Origin: Cryptomeria japonica
Lineage: Eukaryota > Streptophyta > Pinopsida > Cupressales > Cupressaceae
Length of the DNA: 64,000 nt
NCBI RefSeq assembly: GCF_030272615.1
Contig: NC_081415.1
Coordinates: forward strand, 630,517,240 to 630,581,239
Reading direction: 5' to 3'
The notes beneath the pieces were generated by a model that had not been told where the DNA came from, did no database searches, and worked only from the letters and a program-made list of their open reading frames with translations. The translations under genes and the position numbers were made by a program. Position 1 is the stretch's first letter, and each line of letters starts with the position of its first letter. This document shows, in pieces, positions 11,490 to 24,230 of the stretch.

Positions 11490-13178
11490 CTCTATACTCG
11501 ACGATCCCTGGGTACCGCAGCCTCATAATGCCGACGGTAGTACTCCACCTCCTGAGCTCTCAATGATAGCTCTCTCAAGGTGTCTCTCATCGGACCACCC
11601 GTCGCTGCTCTCTGCACACTGGCTGCAAGCTCTTCCGCTCGCCCCCTTCGCTCTATCTTTGTGTCCCGCTCAGTGGTCAACTGTGCAATCTACCACTGAT
11701 ATGTCAAAACCTATGCCTACAGCTGTTGTACAGTCACCTGCAGGGTCCAAATCTGTGCATCCTCAACATGAGTAAGGATCTGAACCCGTAGCGGTACCTG
11801 TGTAGGGGCATCCCCTCTAACTCTGCCTGTCCTCGGTGTTGGAGGTGGGAGCACATCCGTCCTCCTCCTCTGCGCTAGTTGTATTGCCTCGTCAGTACCC
11901 CCCACTGCAGCTAGAACCTCCCCCACCCTCCCCTCTCCACCGGCTCCAATAGCCAATCCACCTCTCCCCCTGTCTATCACCGCCTGTCTGACTGCTCTCT
12001 CCACACCTCTATCTCCTCTCCTCCCTCTATCTCCCCTCCTCCCTCTAACTCCTCTCCCTCATCATCCTCCTCCACCATCTCCATCATCCTCATCATCTCC
12101 CTCTCCCTCCTCATCATCATCATTGAAGGCCGGCCGCATCTCCTCGGAATCCGATATCCTAGCCACTGCCCGCACGACAAACAATCTCGCAAACTCATCG
12201 GTCATGCCCACATCCAAAATCTCTGGGGCATAATCCCATATCTAGCCCGCCAAACTGATAAACTCCTCCACCGCCACCACGCTATCAATGGTCAGGCCCC
12301 AATTGGATACGTCCTGCCTCCGTCGTGCATATAAACAGGCTCCCTGAGGTATACCCTGTTGTTGACCAAACTGTCTCAAAACTCTGATCACCACAAACCT
12401 CTTAATAACAAATGGGGTCCTCCCAATCAGGTATCTTGTCATAAACACGTAGGGCATCTCCAGCCCGTCCTCCGTCCACACCTCGCACCCTGTATACGAG
12501 TCGCCATGTGACTGTATCGATGTCATCCAAAACTCTCCTCCAATGTTCTAGTTTGCCCAGCTTCCGCTGGACAACTAGACCCCTGTATCCATAAGCATAG
12601 GCACGTCCAACGGGCCTATCTCTGTCTGCTAATGGCCTCGCGGCTGGAATATGCTCCCAGCACCATACCTGTAACAGCGTCACACAAGCTGACAAACTGC
12701 CATAACCTAGGTATACCACCTCGTGCAAGTCCCTGTATAGATGGGCTAGCATAGTCGATCCCCACGCGAACCTGCGACCCTGGGTAACCATGTCCTCTAA
12801 CACCAGCCCCCATCCCACAAAGAATCCCTTTGACCTACAATCAGGACAAAGGAATCCACCAATAAACCCTGCCAGTACTGATGGAAGTGGTGCATAATCC
12901 AGGTCTAGGAACTCCTGCCATGGGATCTCATATCCGCAAACTGTCTCATCGTGAAAAATGCGACGAAGTGCCTCTGTGCCACCCTCCTCTGACTGCTCAT
13001 ATGGTAGTAGTGCACCTACTACTGGTATGCGCAAAATCATGTAACAGTCCTCTGGTGTGACTGTCATCTCACCTGTGGCAAAGTGGAAGGTGTTCGTGTC
13101 GTTGTGCCACCTCTCTGCGAGCGCTGTAAGTAGCCCCCGATTCACAGTGAACCGAGGCATATCCAACAGGGACGTCAA
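11490..13178 (-). pseudogene. Antisense plant mobile domain (MAIN-like) gene inside the Tat element
   Basis: Reading right to left. The first 258 codons (13178 to 12402) match the plant mobile domain: FTVNRGLLTALAERWHND, then TGEMTVTPEDCYMIL, FAWGSTMLAHLYRDL, and TLLQVWCWEHIPAARP. After a frameshift near 12420-12520 the domain continues in another frame (PYVFMTRYLIGRTPFVIKRF, to about 12242). A C-terminal part follows that is acidic/Gly-rich (about 11977-12198) and then charged and possibly coiled (11492-11680). Plant mobile domains occur in host proteins such as MAIN and MAIL1 and are repeatedly carried by Ty3/gypsy and MULE elements; their role in elements is unknown. The gene is visibly more GC-rich than its surroundings, suggesting capture or different constraint. 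Confidence 0.8.
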
Positions 13179-13411
13179 CCCGCATCTCTCAATGATATCC
13201 AGGTTGGCCTATGTCAACCGAGGTATCAAAGTCCAAGGTCTAGGAAATCACTCACGCGACTGCACCATGCCCAATCGCTCCTGTCAACCGACAAAACAAG
13301 TCCAATATCAGTTTCCACATCAAAACAAAGATATCAAAATCAAACTCACATCAACAACATGAAATAATTTGCTCATCTATATCAAGTTCAAAATCCTATC
13401 ATTTCATATCA

Positions 13412-13590
13412 ACTTGTAAAACAATTCAAGTTATCAAAAACCATATCAAAACTTGTAACACAACTCAAGTCTCCAAATCACATAAACTTGTAAAACAACT
13501 CAAGTTTCCCACCCATATCAGCTTGTAAAACAACTCAAGTTTCCAACCCATATCAGCTTGTAACACAAATCAGGCTTCACACATTGAACT
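13412..13590. repeat. 35-bp tandem repeat upstream of the antisense gene
   Basis: Five units starting at about 13412, 13451, 13486, 13521 and 13556, with core CTTGTAAAACAACTCAAGTT. Period 39 bp once, then 35 bp. It lies about 230 bp upstream of the antisense start codon, so it may be part of that gene's promoter or leader. Confidence 0.85.
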
Positions 13591-13785
13591 TGGAACAAAG
13601 TGCAAAAACAAATCATATTTTGATTAACACAACACATTGATATCTATGCATAACTTGAAATATCACAAATCAAAACAAGTTATATCGACACTCATATTGG
13701 ACAAATCAATAAAACCCATGACAGCAAAACACAACAATTTCACAAATCACCTCATCTCACAAAATTTTTCCGGATGCACTAAAAC

Positions 13786-14232
13786 AGGTTGTCTACGCTC
13801 TAAAATCTACCCATGCGCTAAGTTGTTTTTCTTACGCACTACTCCATTCACCCTATGCGCTAGACTGACTCTACGCGCTAATCTTTTCCCCCCCATGCAC
13901 CACCTAACCTACCCTATGTGCTAAAACCTATCCATGCACTAACCTATACCTCGCTGGCGCTACCTATTTGACCCTATGTGCTAGGTCTACCCTACGCGCT
14001 AAACCCCCTTACCCATGCGAACCCCTGTGACCCTTATGCGCTAGGTCTACCCTACGCGCTACCTTGTTGACCTGACGCGCTACCCTACGTTCGGCATGCG
14101 CTATTTTCACTCCCTACGCTAACCTTGACTTTCTATGTGCTACGCTATTTTGTTTCAAACGCAGCCCTAAAATTAAGCTTCATGCGCTACCTAAATTTTC
14201 GTATGCACTAATTTGCGACTTTGACGCGCTAA
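13786..14232 (-). repeat. Second TAGCGCGT-type motif array (reverse complement)
   Basis: About 20 degenerate copies of ACGCGCTA / ATGCGCTA / ATGTGCTA on the + strand, which reads TAGCGCGT on the minus strand, that is, in sense with the plant-mobile-domain gene starting at 13178. Examples near 13811, 13870, 13914, 13991, 14035, 14050, 14072, 14094, 14182 and 14222. Spacers are Pyr-rich and not conserved. Confidence 0.85.
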
Positions 14233-14784
14233 AACCGAATTTCAAAAATCAAAAAATGACCAAAAACAACAAAATCAAAAATCAAAAAAGGGTCAAAAGT
14301 GTTGACTTACTGGTGGTCCATATGCGGCAGGTCTTCGGTACCTCCGAACGCGCTCAAAACAATGCCTGGAATACGGAATAGGCATTTTGACTTCTCTCCA
14401 AATTCTCTTTCTCCAAAGTCAACAATGCACAAATGAATCAAATCAAAGCCCTTTTCCCCTTTTATAGGAGGAAAATGAAATTAGGGTTAGGAAACCGGGC
14501 ATGTAATTTGCTCGCGATCTCCCTTATACCCTACACAATGTACATTATCGAGAGATGAATCAATTTCAACATTTCACATAGACAAAATCATACACCCTAC
14601 ACACAAATTATCAAATTCAATCAAAATTTTCAAAATATTGATTCATCTCCCGAGGGGGCATCACACATCAAATCAAATCTGGGGCACGACATGAAAAATA
14701 AGAGCAACACAAATATTTCATTTGATCATAAATCACGATAACGCATCATTTTCTTTGAAATAACATGTGCACACACGTCACTTC

Positions 14785-14798
14785 AAAGAGGGGCAAAA
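14785..14798 (+). promoter_or_regulatory. Polypurine tract of the Tat element
   Basis: AAAGAGGGGCAAAA directly abuts TGTAGACG, the start of the 3' LTR. This is the plus-strand priming site for reverse transcription. Tat-lineage elements commonly end with a similar purine tract. Confidence 0.85.
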
Positions 14799-16257
14799 TG
14801 TAGACGTATAAAAATGACCATATTCCTAAATGAATATTTTATGTTCATTTCTTTATTTAATTAAATCCAATTTAATTAAATTACCCGCATTCCTCTATTT
14901 AATTAAGTAAATTACTCAATTAAATTCACTATACCCATTTAATGAATAAATCATTTTATTCAATTAAATCCCTTCTATCCACTTTTAATTAAATTCAAAT
15001 TTAATTAAATAAGTTATCCTAAATTGAATAAATCTAATTTATTTAATTTCCCCAAATTACAACCAAATTGAATTAAATTAACTTTATTTCAATTAAATCC
15101 TATTATCCTTCCATCCACTTGCATTTTCCTACATCTCCCACTTGCATTCTAAAACCTATTTCTAATCCCTTCTAGACCCTTCTAATCGCTTCTAAGTAGC
15201 CTAACCCGTCTTCTAAACTTTGTCACATCCCTAAAAAAAGGGAAGTCACTTCTCAAACCCTTAAAGTCTTTGATAACCATTAAAGGCTTCAAGTCTTCAA
15301 CCACTTAATTTTCTAAAGTCTCCCAAACCATTAATGGTTAATTCAACCCTCTTACATGGTTAGAGACTTTTTGCCTAACTTAACCTTCGTCCAACCCAAG
15401 GGTCTCATCAAGCCTTTAATGCTTTGACCATGATAATTTCTTAATCATTTGCACAAGAGTTTATCCTTGGATTAACTCTTAATCCAATGGGTAATCTTAA
15501 CTTAAGTTTGACCCTTACCCTCTAGATAACCATAAGGTCTTCTCAGGCATTTAATGCCTCCAACCCCTTCTCTCAACCCAACCCTATGTTGACACTTGTC
15601 ACCATTTCATTGGTGCCAATTGCAAACATGGATTCCCAACTTTCAAACTCAACCCTTGATCAACTCTTTCAATCCTGACCATCCATTGCCCTATTTTTGC
15701 TATAAATAGAGCTCTCATTCCTCCATTTTGAGAATCCAAGTTTGTAGTATCATACTTATGCTCAAATACATTCAAGCTTTCATTTCATATATGCTCATCA
15801 TTTAGCCTCTCTTTTAACTAGGAATTAGTCTAAATATGCATGTTTAGAATACTTTCTTTATCATTTAGCTCAATCATAGATTAATATATCATGTTAGGAT
15901 AGTATTTATACTAACCTTGTCATCTTATAGTTAGTTTATTGCATTTCTAGAATCATGCATAGCTTAGGATGCATCTCATATTAAAACCAACAAAAAGCAT
16001 CCCTCATTCTTGCATTTGTCATCCCTAAACCATTTTGCTCAGTGATCTGAGAGCAAAAACATTGGTTTGAGGAACCGTGTAAGATAGAGAACCATGGGAC
16101 CAACCTTGGGAAGTTAAGTGATACTTCATTACTCCATAGCTTGCACCAAGAAGTCATGTGGGTGTGTGAGCAAGGCTCCATAGAGCTCCGTTTTTTGCAT
16201 ATTGAGTTCTATCGACCCGCTTTTCTCGAATACATACATACATACATACATACATAC

Positions 16258-16258
<1 letters not shown>
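14799..16258 (+). repeat. 3' LTR of the Tat element
   Basis: Starts TGTAGACGTATAAAAATG after the polypurine tract. U3 has TTTAATTAAAT-rich sequence (14850-15110), a TATA box at 15701, and a downstream CTGAGAGCAA motif (about 16047) shared with the solo LTRs at 24912 and 37858. The end is in the ACAT microsatellite (16230-16260), so the length is about 1.43-1.46 kb. No second copy is in the window for comparison. Confidence 0.8.
15701..15708 (+). promoter_or_regulatory. LTR TATA box
   Basis: TATAAATA followed by GAGCTCTCATTCCTCC. The solo LTRs carry TATAAATT followed by a similar CTCTCAT stretch (25570 and 38436), so the core promoter is conserved between the two LTR families. Confidence 0.7.

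Positions 16259-16320
<62 letters not shown>
16230..16320. repeat. ACAT and AT microsatellites
   Basis: (ACAT)n at 16230-16260 followed by (AT)n at 16262-16320. Likely a mix of the LTR end and its target site. Confidence 0.95.
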
Positions 16321-16321
<1 letters not shown>

Positions 16322-16892
16322 TGGAGCGTACAAATACAAAATAGTTTGTCGACCAAGCCAATTATGTTATCTAATAAAACCTTGACCAACTTGGCCTCTG
16401 CAAGATATCAACATGCTTCCTTTTGCATAATCCATTGATTGATTCATATACCATAATTACCGAAATGGTTCAGGGTCATCCAGACCCATAGCTACTAATC
16501 CATTATAAGCATAACATCTCCAATCTAAAAAATATAGATTCCACATATACCAATAATGCCTCAACAACTGCCATGACCAAAATAGCTGATACCAAGACAT
16601 GTAACTAATATCGGGACCAAAGCAAGCACAATACATAATTCCGGAGATGAGGATCTTCCCGATATCACTCCATTACAGCTTCATCTTATTACAACCAATA
16701 GCTATACTAGAACACACATTATACTACATCATAATATCTGTCCATAAAAACAATATCTATCCATAACAATAGAACTGTACATACTGATTGCATACAACAT
16801 TCCGACCAATATCCGGATAGCACATAATTGCACATATTGTCCGGTGCAAAATGGATAGTTGGTTTGACATCAATGACAACAATATCAACAAT
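16321..16892 (-). mobile_element. Possible truncated copia-type LTR fragment
   Basis: Ends at 16892 with GACATCAATGACAACAATATCAACA, closely resembling the end of the LTRs at 51912 and 58460 (GACATCAATGACAACACAATACCAACA). Read on the minus strand this is an LTR start, TGTTGATATTG. The other end is not defined and no partner is in the window. Confidence 0.35.
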
Positions 16893-19689
16893 ATTCATAT
16901 AAGTCTAGCATGAACTAGATTTTGAAGAAGCGAAAAACCCTAGTCAAGGTCACCTAACAACATTGACTAACACTTTTTTGGTGAAACTCTTTGAGATACT
17001 TAGAGACACGTCTCGATTTTCTAAACTATTTCTGATATCTGCATTTGATACCTTTGGGTCAAGGTCACCTAGCAACATTGACCTGCATTTCTGAGCCCAA
17101 ATTTTAGATACAGGTTCCTCTCCACTTCCCATTTCTAGACCTATATTTGATGTCTACATATCTGTTTTGAAATTGTTTATTTGTGTTGATCATCGTCAAT
17201 TTTGCATCACTAACCCTATTTATTGCATTAAAATCATTTCATATCTAATTGCAATAAATTCAAATCAAACAAGGAGAGTGAAATTCAATTTGTTCCCAAC
17301 CATTTCCAATAGGTTTGAGGTTGAGCCTATTGAGTTTCATTCCCCTTAATGTAACTTGTTGTAAATGGGTTTGATTCCTAGTTTGCATGTTTAGGCTAGT
17401 GAGCCCCTATTTGCACCATTACAACTATATATATTGAAATAGGATTGCATTCCTTCCATAAATAAAAGTCCTTTGTATAATAATAAATTCATTCTAAGAG
17501 AGAAAGAGAAGAAAACTCTTATGTACTTTGACCAACTACTACACCAAAATGAAGGAAAATTTATCGCGGCACTAGAAAGCATAGGTTAGTAATAAAACAT
17601 TTCATTCAACTCAATATAATGTCCACCTCATAAAATGAGGAAATCCTTGGAGAAAACTTAACCACCAAGGTAAATTTTTTTGGGTCTTTTCACCTACAAA
17701 ATCTCCAAATTAATATCGACCAATTAGCCATCTTCTTAAGTTGGCAACCCACCAACTTACACCAACATGTCTATCATTGACAATAATGTCATTTTTTGAA
17801 CTCCTAAGAATACTACTCTACTTCCTAAACCAAAAATAATTCATAAGGCCAAGGTTCTCATCATACAAATGAAATCAAATCATCAATAGAACATGTAAGG
17901 TTAAAGGAAAACTCTATAAAAGTGGAGTATATCTCCTACACTTCAAGCTCAACTAATACTAGGGAGAATTTTGCAGGGTTATACCTTAACAAGTATTGAA
18001 ATCAAATCAAATGAACAATTATATAATAATGGTAGCCAAAACCATCCTAATGCTTTGGTCCCAAATACTGCCACTAAACCAAGAACGACTAGCCACTTTG
18101 AAACCCTGATATAGTTGATAACACTATACAATCACACAAAGTGAATTCATTTGAGGCTCACTAAAGATACATCCTTATTTATATGACAAGGTTATGAATA
18201 CATAAATACTACTTCGACTCCTACATTATTTTTTTTTCTATTTTTTTTGTTTGATGTGAGATTGGTGCATGGTTCCAAACTAGTGACTATCTATTAGGAA
18301 ATATAGTCAAAACACATTAATAGGAATACAAACAAGATTTAAATAATCAAAAGTTTTGTATTTGTATCCAACAATAACCATGAAATTTATAATGTAGGAT
18401 ACTTATTAATCCAAAAGAAATTTGCATGTATTCATGTGTAATATGGAATCGATTATTACTATATTTGAACTACTTTCATAAATTTATTACATTCATCTCA
18501 TCAAGAGTTACACTCGTGCCAATAAATGTGGCAAAGGAAAATACCTATTTATGATTGGAAAACTTTTTTGAATGCAAACTTACTATCATGGATATATTCT
18601 ACGATAAAATCACCTACAATATTATTCTTCTTTTTATTTGAAGGCTTGTACCTAATAAAATGAATTGGAGCAGAATCAATGAACGCCCTACAAATTTTTG
18701 GCATCTAAATAACCACTGCAAGAACCAACTTCATCAAATGATCCCAAAATATTCTATATACTGGTAATAGGGAAAAGCCCTAATTTCCAATATTATAGCA
18801 CATATACAATCCATGACTAGGGATGAATCCTTCTATAAATTGGTGCTCCAAATTGATGGAGGGCACCTACATTAATATTTGGTAGTTAGGCGATCATTTT
18901 AAATTAATGGTGATAATTGGAAACAAAATTTAAGCGCTAAAACTTTGGCACCCAAAAACATTTATGACTCCACCAATTAAATCCATGATTGGTGAAAGAT
19001 ACATTAATAGAATCCTAATTGGATAGAGGAGAATGTGACAAACAATCCTAGAGAAAAACCATAATACATGTTGAAATGAAGCTTTGTAGGGTTTTAGAGT
19101 CTAACAGGATCAATTGTGAGAAATTGACACCCAACTAAACTTATAGGAAATATAAGTAAATCCACCAACTTAACAATGTTTGAATATCCAATTAAGATTA
19201 AAAAAAAAATTGATGAAAATATCACTAATGATGATGTCAACATTACACCATCAATGCAAGAGGGATTCAAATGATGTGACATCTATCATGGTGGCATCAC
19301 CAAGGTGGGATGTTTCCAGTGTGATGTCATCATTTTACATATGCGAGAAGAAGCAATGAAACTATACCTTGTGAGAAAATCCATCTAAATTGAATGAAAC
19401 ACATTTGAATGATCGAGTTTAAATGGCCAGGGAATATCTACAAGGGAATGAAATAATCAAAGTTATGGATAAATAACTTTCTATTTGAACTAAGTGAAAG
19501 GAAAACTTAATACATCTAGTTCAAATGGAGGTTAAAACTCCACAAAGCTATTATATTATTTTAAATGAGGTTTGGGTGTTAGTCATTTCAAACCAAACTA
19601 TACATGTGAAGAAAGGCAATTGAACCAAACACATATATGAAAGGGGAGGTTCAATACAAATTTGAGTTCCCATAAAAATTATACAACCA
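16893..19689. other. No gene recognised
   Basis: AT-rich sequence with only short ORFs of no recognisable family. One direct repeat of 25 bp with a single mismatch lies at 16943-16967 and 17058-17082 (GTCAAGGTCACCTA.CAACA). It may hold old eroded repeats that cannot be identified by eye. Confidence 0.5.
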
Positions 19690-20150
19690 TATTTGGTGTA
19701 GTCATGGCAAGAAGGTCTTCAAGAGAACAGTCAAGAACGTGCAACAAGAGTTAACACAACAGAAGCGACATAATGTGATGGAGGCAATCATAAAAATTAT
19801 TTACAAACTGCAAACAACATGTGGGCTCACAAGGTTTGGCTCACAGGCCTAGTTACAAACATGCTCAATTACAATATTCGGGCACAAGCACGAAGGCGAT
19901 CCAACTCCGGATCTCCTAACCTTCATATTTATCTTCTATGTTCTTGAGCTTGAGAATGTTTGTAACCATGTCTGTGAGCCAAACCTTGTGAGCCCACATG
20001 TTGTCGACAGTTTGTAAATAATTTTCATGATAGAATAAAGTTTTTATTGCATTGCCTCCATCACATTGTGTCGCTTATGTTGTGTTAACTCTTGTTGCAC
20101 AGTCTAGACTATTCTCTTGAGGACCAACCTATCGTGACTGCACCAATATT
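19690..20150. repeat. Foldback (inverted repeat) element, arms about 180-200 bp
   Basis: Left arm 19690-19868 and right arm 19949-20150 are reverse complements over most of their length, with an 80-bp loop. Matching blocks include GTGCAACAAGAGTTAACACA, ATGTGATGGAGGCAAT and TGTGGGCTCACAAGGTTTGG. The right arm carries about 21 extra bp (near 20035-20055). Transcribed, it would form a long imperfect hairpin. Similarity between the arms is high but not perfect, so it is not a very recent duplication. Confidence 0.85.
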
Positions 20151-23100
20151 TTATATTTCTTTGACCTTTGCAAGAACTACAAACTTAATTGACATTTGTA
20201 GTAAAACTAAGTTATACTACACAAGTTTTAGGAAAGTGCATAAAAACTACACTTGGGTCAATTGGAAAGAAAAAACTACAAAGCGATAACTTCCTTCTAT
20301 TAGAGAATTTTATAAAACTTTGAAAATAACTGGGCCTAATTTTTCATGGTGTACCCAATTGTGCTAAGAAATTTAGCAAGGGACATCCCAGATTAGATAT
20401 CTCAAACCAATTATCAACAAATGGGTTGGAATGGACAAGGTAACACGTGGAAATGGAAGTCAAGTAAAAAGGGCACAACAAAATTGAGTCCCAACAAGTT
20501 GATGAACATGACAAGTGATATTGATGAAATTAAAATTTATTTTTCTAATATTGACTATCCTATGACCATTCGATCAACATCTGGGAACAATGTGCAAATT
20601 TCGATGACACTTTGATCTTATAATATTCCTACACTTTCCATCTCACACTCACCCTCCTACACAAGCATGATGACTCCTCTATTTTTGCATCATATGTATC
20701 AAACCTACATCACATGTTTGTATAATCTCATTTAGGTAATCTTATAAAAGTGTGCATGCAAACCACTAGCATATAAGCAAAAGGCCAAAAATAGGTACAA
20801 GATCTGTAGTGAGACCCAATGTCTATTTGAAGAGATGGGAGGTAGAGAGGAATGTAAGAGAGAAGTGTAATGTGAGAAGTCATGATAGAAAAAGTTGCAT
20901 ATTTTGTTTGTGGAGAGTTTGTAATTCTATTTGTGAATCAATCAAATAGATATATGGATTTTTTTGTGATTATTTGTTTTATGTATATGTGGATTTTAAT
21001 TTGTGTTGAGGGAATGATGAGTATATGTGTGTATTGATGGAGAGTCTAATTGCATCATATACCTATTTCTATGACCTTCATTAAGTTGATATACAATTCA
21101 AAACATGATTCTCTCAAGATGAGCACTTTCAAATTTTACTTTAGATATTTCATGGGTATAATGCTAAATCACAAGGTGCATAAAAAAACTACTTCCTACT
21201 CCCACTGCTAGTGAATATTTATTTTTTTGGCAGTGGTGGGTGGGAGGAGATAGTCAGCTTGATAGGAGGGCCCCTACAATTCGGCTGGCCCCTAAGCAAA
21301 TTGGGTCGAATTATATCACTGATTATTTTTTAATCCCATAGCCCACCCAGGAACCTGTCGTTGAAGCACCCACCCCTCAAATTCTATGGAACTTAACCGC
21401 TAAATAATAGAAAACTTATGATATCAAATAATCAAGTCTTCTTAAGTATCTTTCTCCACATGTATACATGTTTATAAGAAACAAGAAAATGACCATTATG
21501 AAAAGAAACTTGTAATGAATTAAAATTTTATAACACTTATTAGATTATTATTACAACCACACAAAAAAAATTGGTGAGCGATGATTATAAACAATGAGGA
21601 TCTTTGTCACAACTCTTTACTCATAATTCTCCAAAATGTGTACAACTAGGTAGTAAGACACATAATTTCATATATACACTTCAATCTACCTTTCTCTAAC
21701 TTAAAGAATGCATTTCCTATGTGGTAAAATGATATTTATCAATTGAATCCACAAATAATCATTTCACTATAGTTAAGTATAAAAAAAAAGAATGACCAAC
21801 CCCTTGAAAAATGAAGAGCAATGGCCTATATAACTTCTACAAATTTCCAAATTCACAACCAACCAAAAGGGGGCTATGCATATCAACATTAAATTGAATA
21901 ATCCTTTGATTGATACCTTGTAAGTGATTCCAATAGCTCCAAGGGGTTGTATTCCTTGAAGCATGCCTAAAAGCATAGATCAGAAGTGTCTAGATGTACC
22001 TTTAAGGTGTTGGGATTAGGGTGTCTCAAAATTTACAAGTCCTGGCATTAAATATTGATTTAATTGTTTATTTAGCCCATATTTTATGTCAATCCTATGT
22101 TCTCAATTTGTGGAATCTACTTCAGTGTGGTGGCAACTTACATGGCAAATGAATAGAATGACATGAATCCTACATTGGTGGAAATAGGTGTCCCACTTTG
22201 TGGTCCTCAATACAAGTTGAATTGGTGGCATGTGTTATAAGTTGTAAGAGTTGAAATGTGATTTATTATGACATAAATATGACAACTTGTATAATTGTGT
22301 AAAAGTCATGACTAGTGGAAATGAGGAAAGTGTCAATCTTGCACATGGTAGGCATATTGCATGTCAAGTGGGACCTCTTGCTTGCCAATATTGGTTATAA
22401 TTTTCATGTTAAAGATAAGAGAGGTGGGTTGCATGTTCATATTTAGGTTTTCATGCATGCAATGAAGATGTTAATGCTACGTGACATTTCTAGGTGTCCA
22501 TCTTGCAACTCTACGAATATGAATGTTTGGAATGGAGTTGTAGTGCTATTGTTCATTGCAAGTACTAAATTATGTTGGCAAATTACTTGAATATTTCAAC
22601 ATTGCAATCATCCTTGAAATAAACTTTTATTTTCACGTGTTTGTAGCTACTTTGTTTATTGTAATACATTGAGACAACTTTTGGAGTGGGGTTTTTCTGT
22701 TGAAAGGGTTTTCCCCCATGTATATCTTGTGTTTTTTATGTTTTCTTAATTGTAATGTGCATCTTCATATTATAGCTACATAAGGATTAAATTTAGAAAA
22801 TAATTGCACGCCATTTCCTCATTTATTGATGTAGGAAGTTGTTTTACATACCTTGCTTCCTTTCACAAGGCATCGATGAATGTCATTTCTCAATTATGTG
22901 GGAGTTATCTATATTAATGAGAATAAAAGAGGTGGGTGATAATGACCTCAAGTAGGAATAGGTAGGTGGAATAATGCAACAAGCATTTTAATATCCCTCT
23001 TGGTGCCTTTTCCCATGTCCTCAAACTTCATTATATTGTCTCTTCTTTGTTTATCAAATATTTGGCTCCTACATGAGTTATGCCACACTTTGTGACATTC

Positions 23101-24230
23101 AAAATTTACCTACTTTTATTCTTCTTCTTTTTCCATCTATCTATCTATCTTCTTCTCTTTCTCTTCAATGCATCACACTTTTGACAAAATGAAAAACTCA
23201 AAAACGTATGTCACATTTTTTGTAAAGTTTGCAAACTTGTAAAATTTTGTGATATTTAGAACTTCATTTTTTCCCTTAAATATTTCATTCATTTCACCTT
23301 CTTTCTTCAATCTTGCAGTTCTTGTGAAATCCATCAATATTTCATAAAGTTTATGAACTCACAAACTTTGTGAAACCAAGAACCATGTGACTTCTTTCTT
23401 TTCTTTGTCACATTTTTACAGGTTCACAAACTCACAAAATTGCTAACGTTTAAAACATTGTCAGATTTTCATAAATTTCTTAAACTTACAAACTTCACGA
23501 CAACCTAAACTTAAACACATGAACACTTAGGCTTGTCAAGGTTTTGGGAAGCTCACGAACTTAAGAACTTCTCAAATTAACTCGAGCATTTTTATGCCTT
23601 AAAGAAAAATTATATTTGAAATGAATGGAAGGGGTAGGCAAGGAATTAAAAAACATTGAGCAAATCAATTATTATCAGTAGGTAAAAGAAAAGATAAAAT
23701 ACACATGGGGCTAGGGTTTAGGCAAACTTCACAAATTTAAGGCCAAGAAATCTGAAAACTAATAAATAGTTCAATATCAACATGGACACTTTTATTCTTT
23801 GTATTTCCATGCACTTTGACATATTATCTATTTCATGGTATCCATTGCATCCTCAACAATCAACTTCAACAAAGAGAGTTTTGCATTGGTAAAATTGTCA
23901 TGCATTTTTTGTTTATTTAAATTCTATTAGCTCAATCAAAGGTATGACTCAATTTAGAATAGGGTTTAATATTATATTAACCTCTTTGTATTTTGTTCTA
24001 AATTAGGCCTATACAACACTCATCTCTCTAAAGAGTGTAGATTAGGTTGGATCCATTGTCTAAATCTATTAGTAAGTAGCCATACAGATTAAACCATGAT
24101 CTATGTGTTAAAGTGGAAGAAGAGATGGTTTTGATGCTAGAACCATGGGTGGTTTTCTTGTGAATGATTCCAAATAGGTGAGCCCTAAATTCATGTCCAT
24201 CAAGAAGGAATTATGATTAGGATATGTGTC
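20151..24230. other. No gene recognised
   Basis: Non-coding by eye. Small ORFs (20421-20615; minus 21773-21976; minus 24108-24320) have no recognisable domain. AT-rich throughout, with no clear LTR or inverted-repeat boundary seen. Confidence 0.5.

Larger units (their letters stand above)
1..16258 (+). mobile_element. Tat-lineage Ty3/gypsy LTR retrotransposon, 5' truncated by window edge
   Basis: Order seen: long leader, gag, aspartic protease, G-patch-like segment, reverse transcriptase, RNase H, a second plant-type RNase H, integrase without chromodomain, a long 3' untranslated part carrying an antisense gene, polypurine tract, 3' LTR. The dual RNase H and the extra antisense ORF between pol and the 3' LTR are known hallmarks of the Tat lineage. 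The 5' LTR and primer-binding site are not recognisable, so the element starts left of the window. The right boundary falls somewhere in 16230-16260, because the LTR end runs into an ACAT/TA microsatellite. The copy is dead: at least 11 in-frame stops and one frameshift in gag-pol. Confidence 0.9.

Noticed and set aside
16129-16389. ORFs with IYIYIY repeats
   Set aside because: Translated (AT)n microsatellite.
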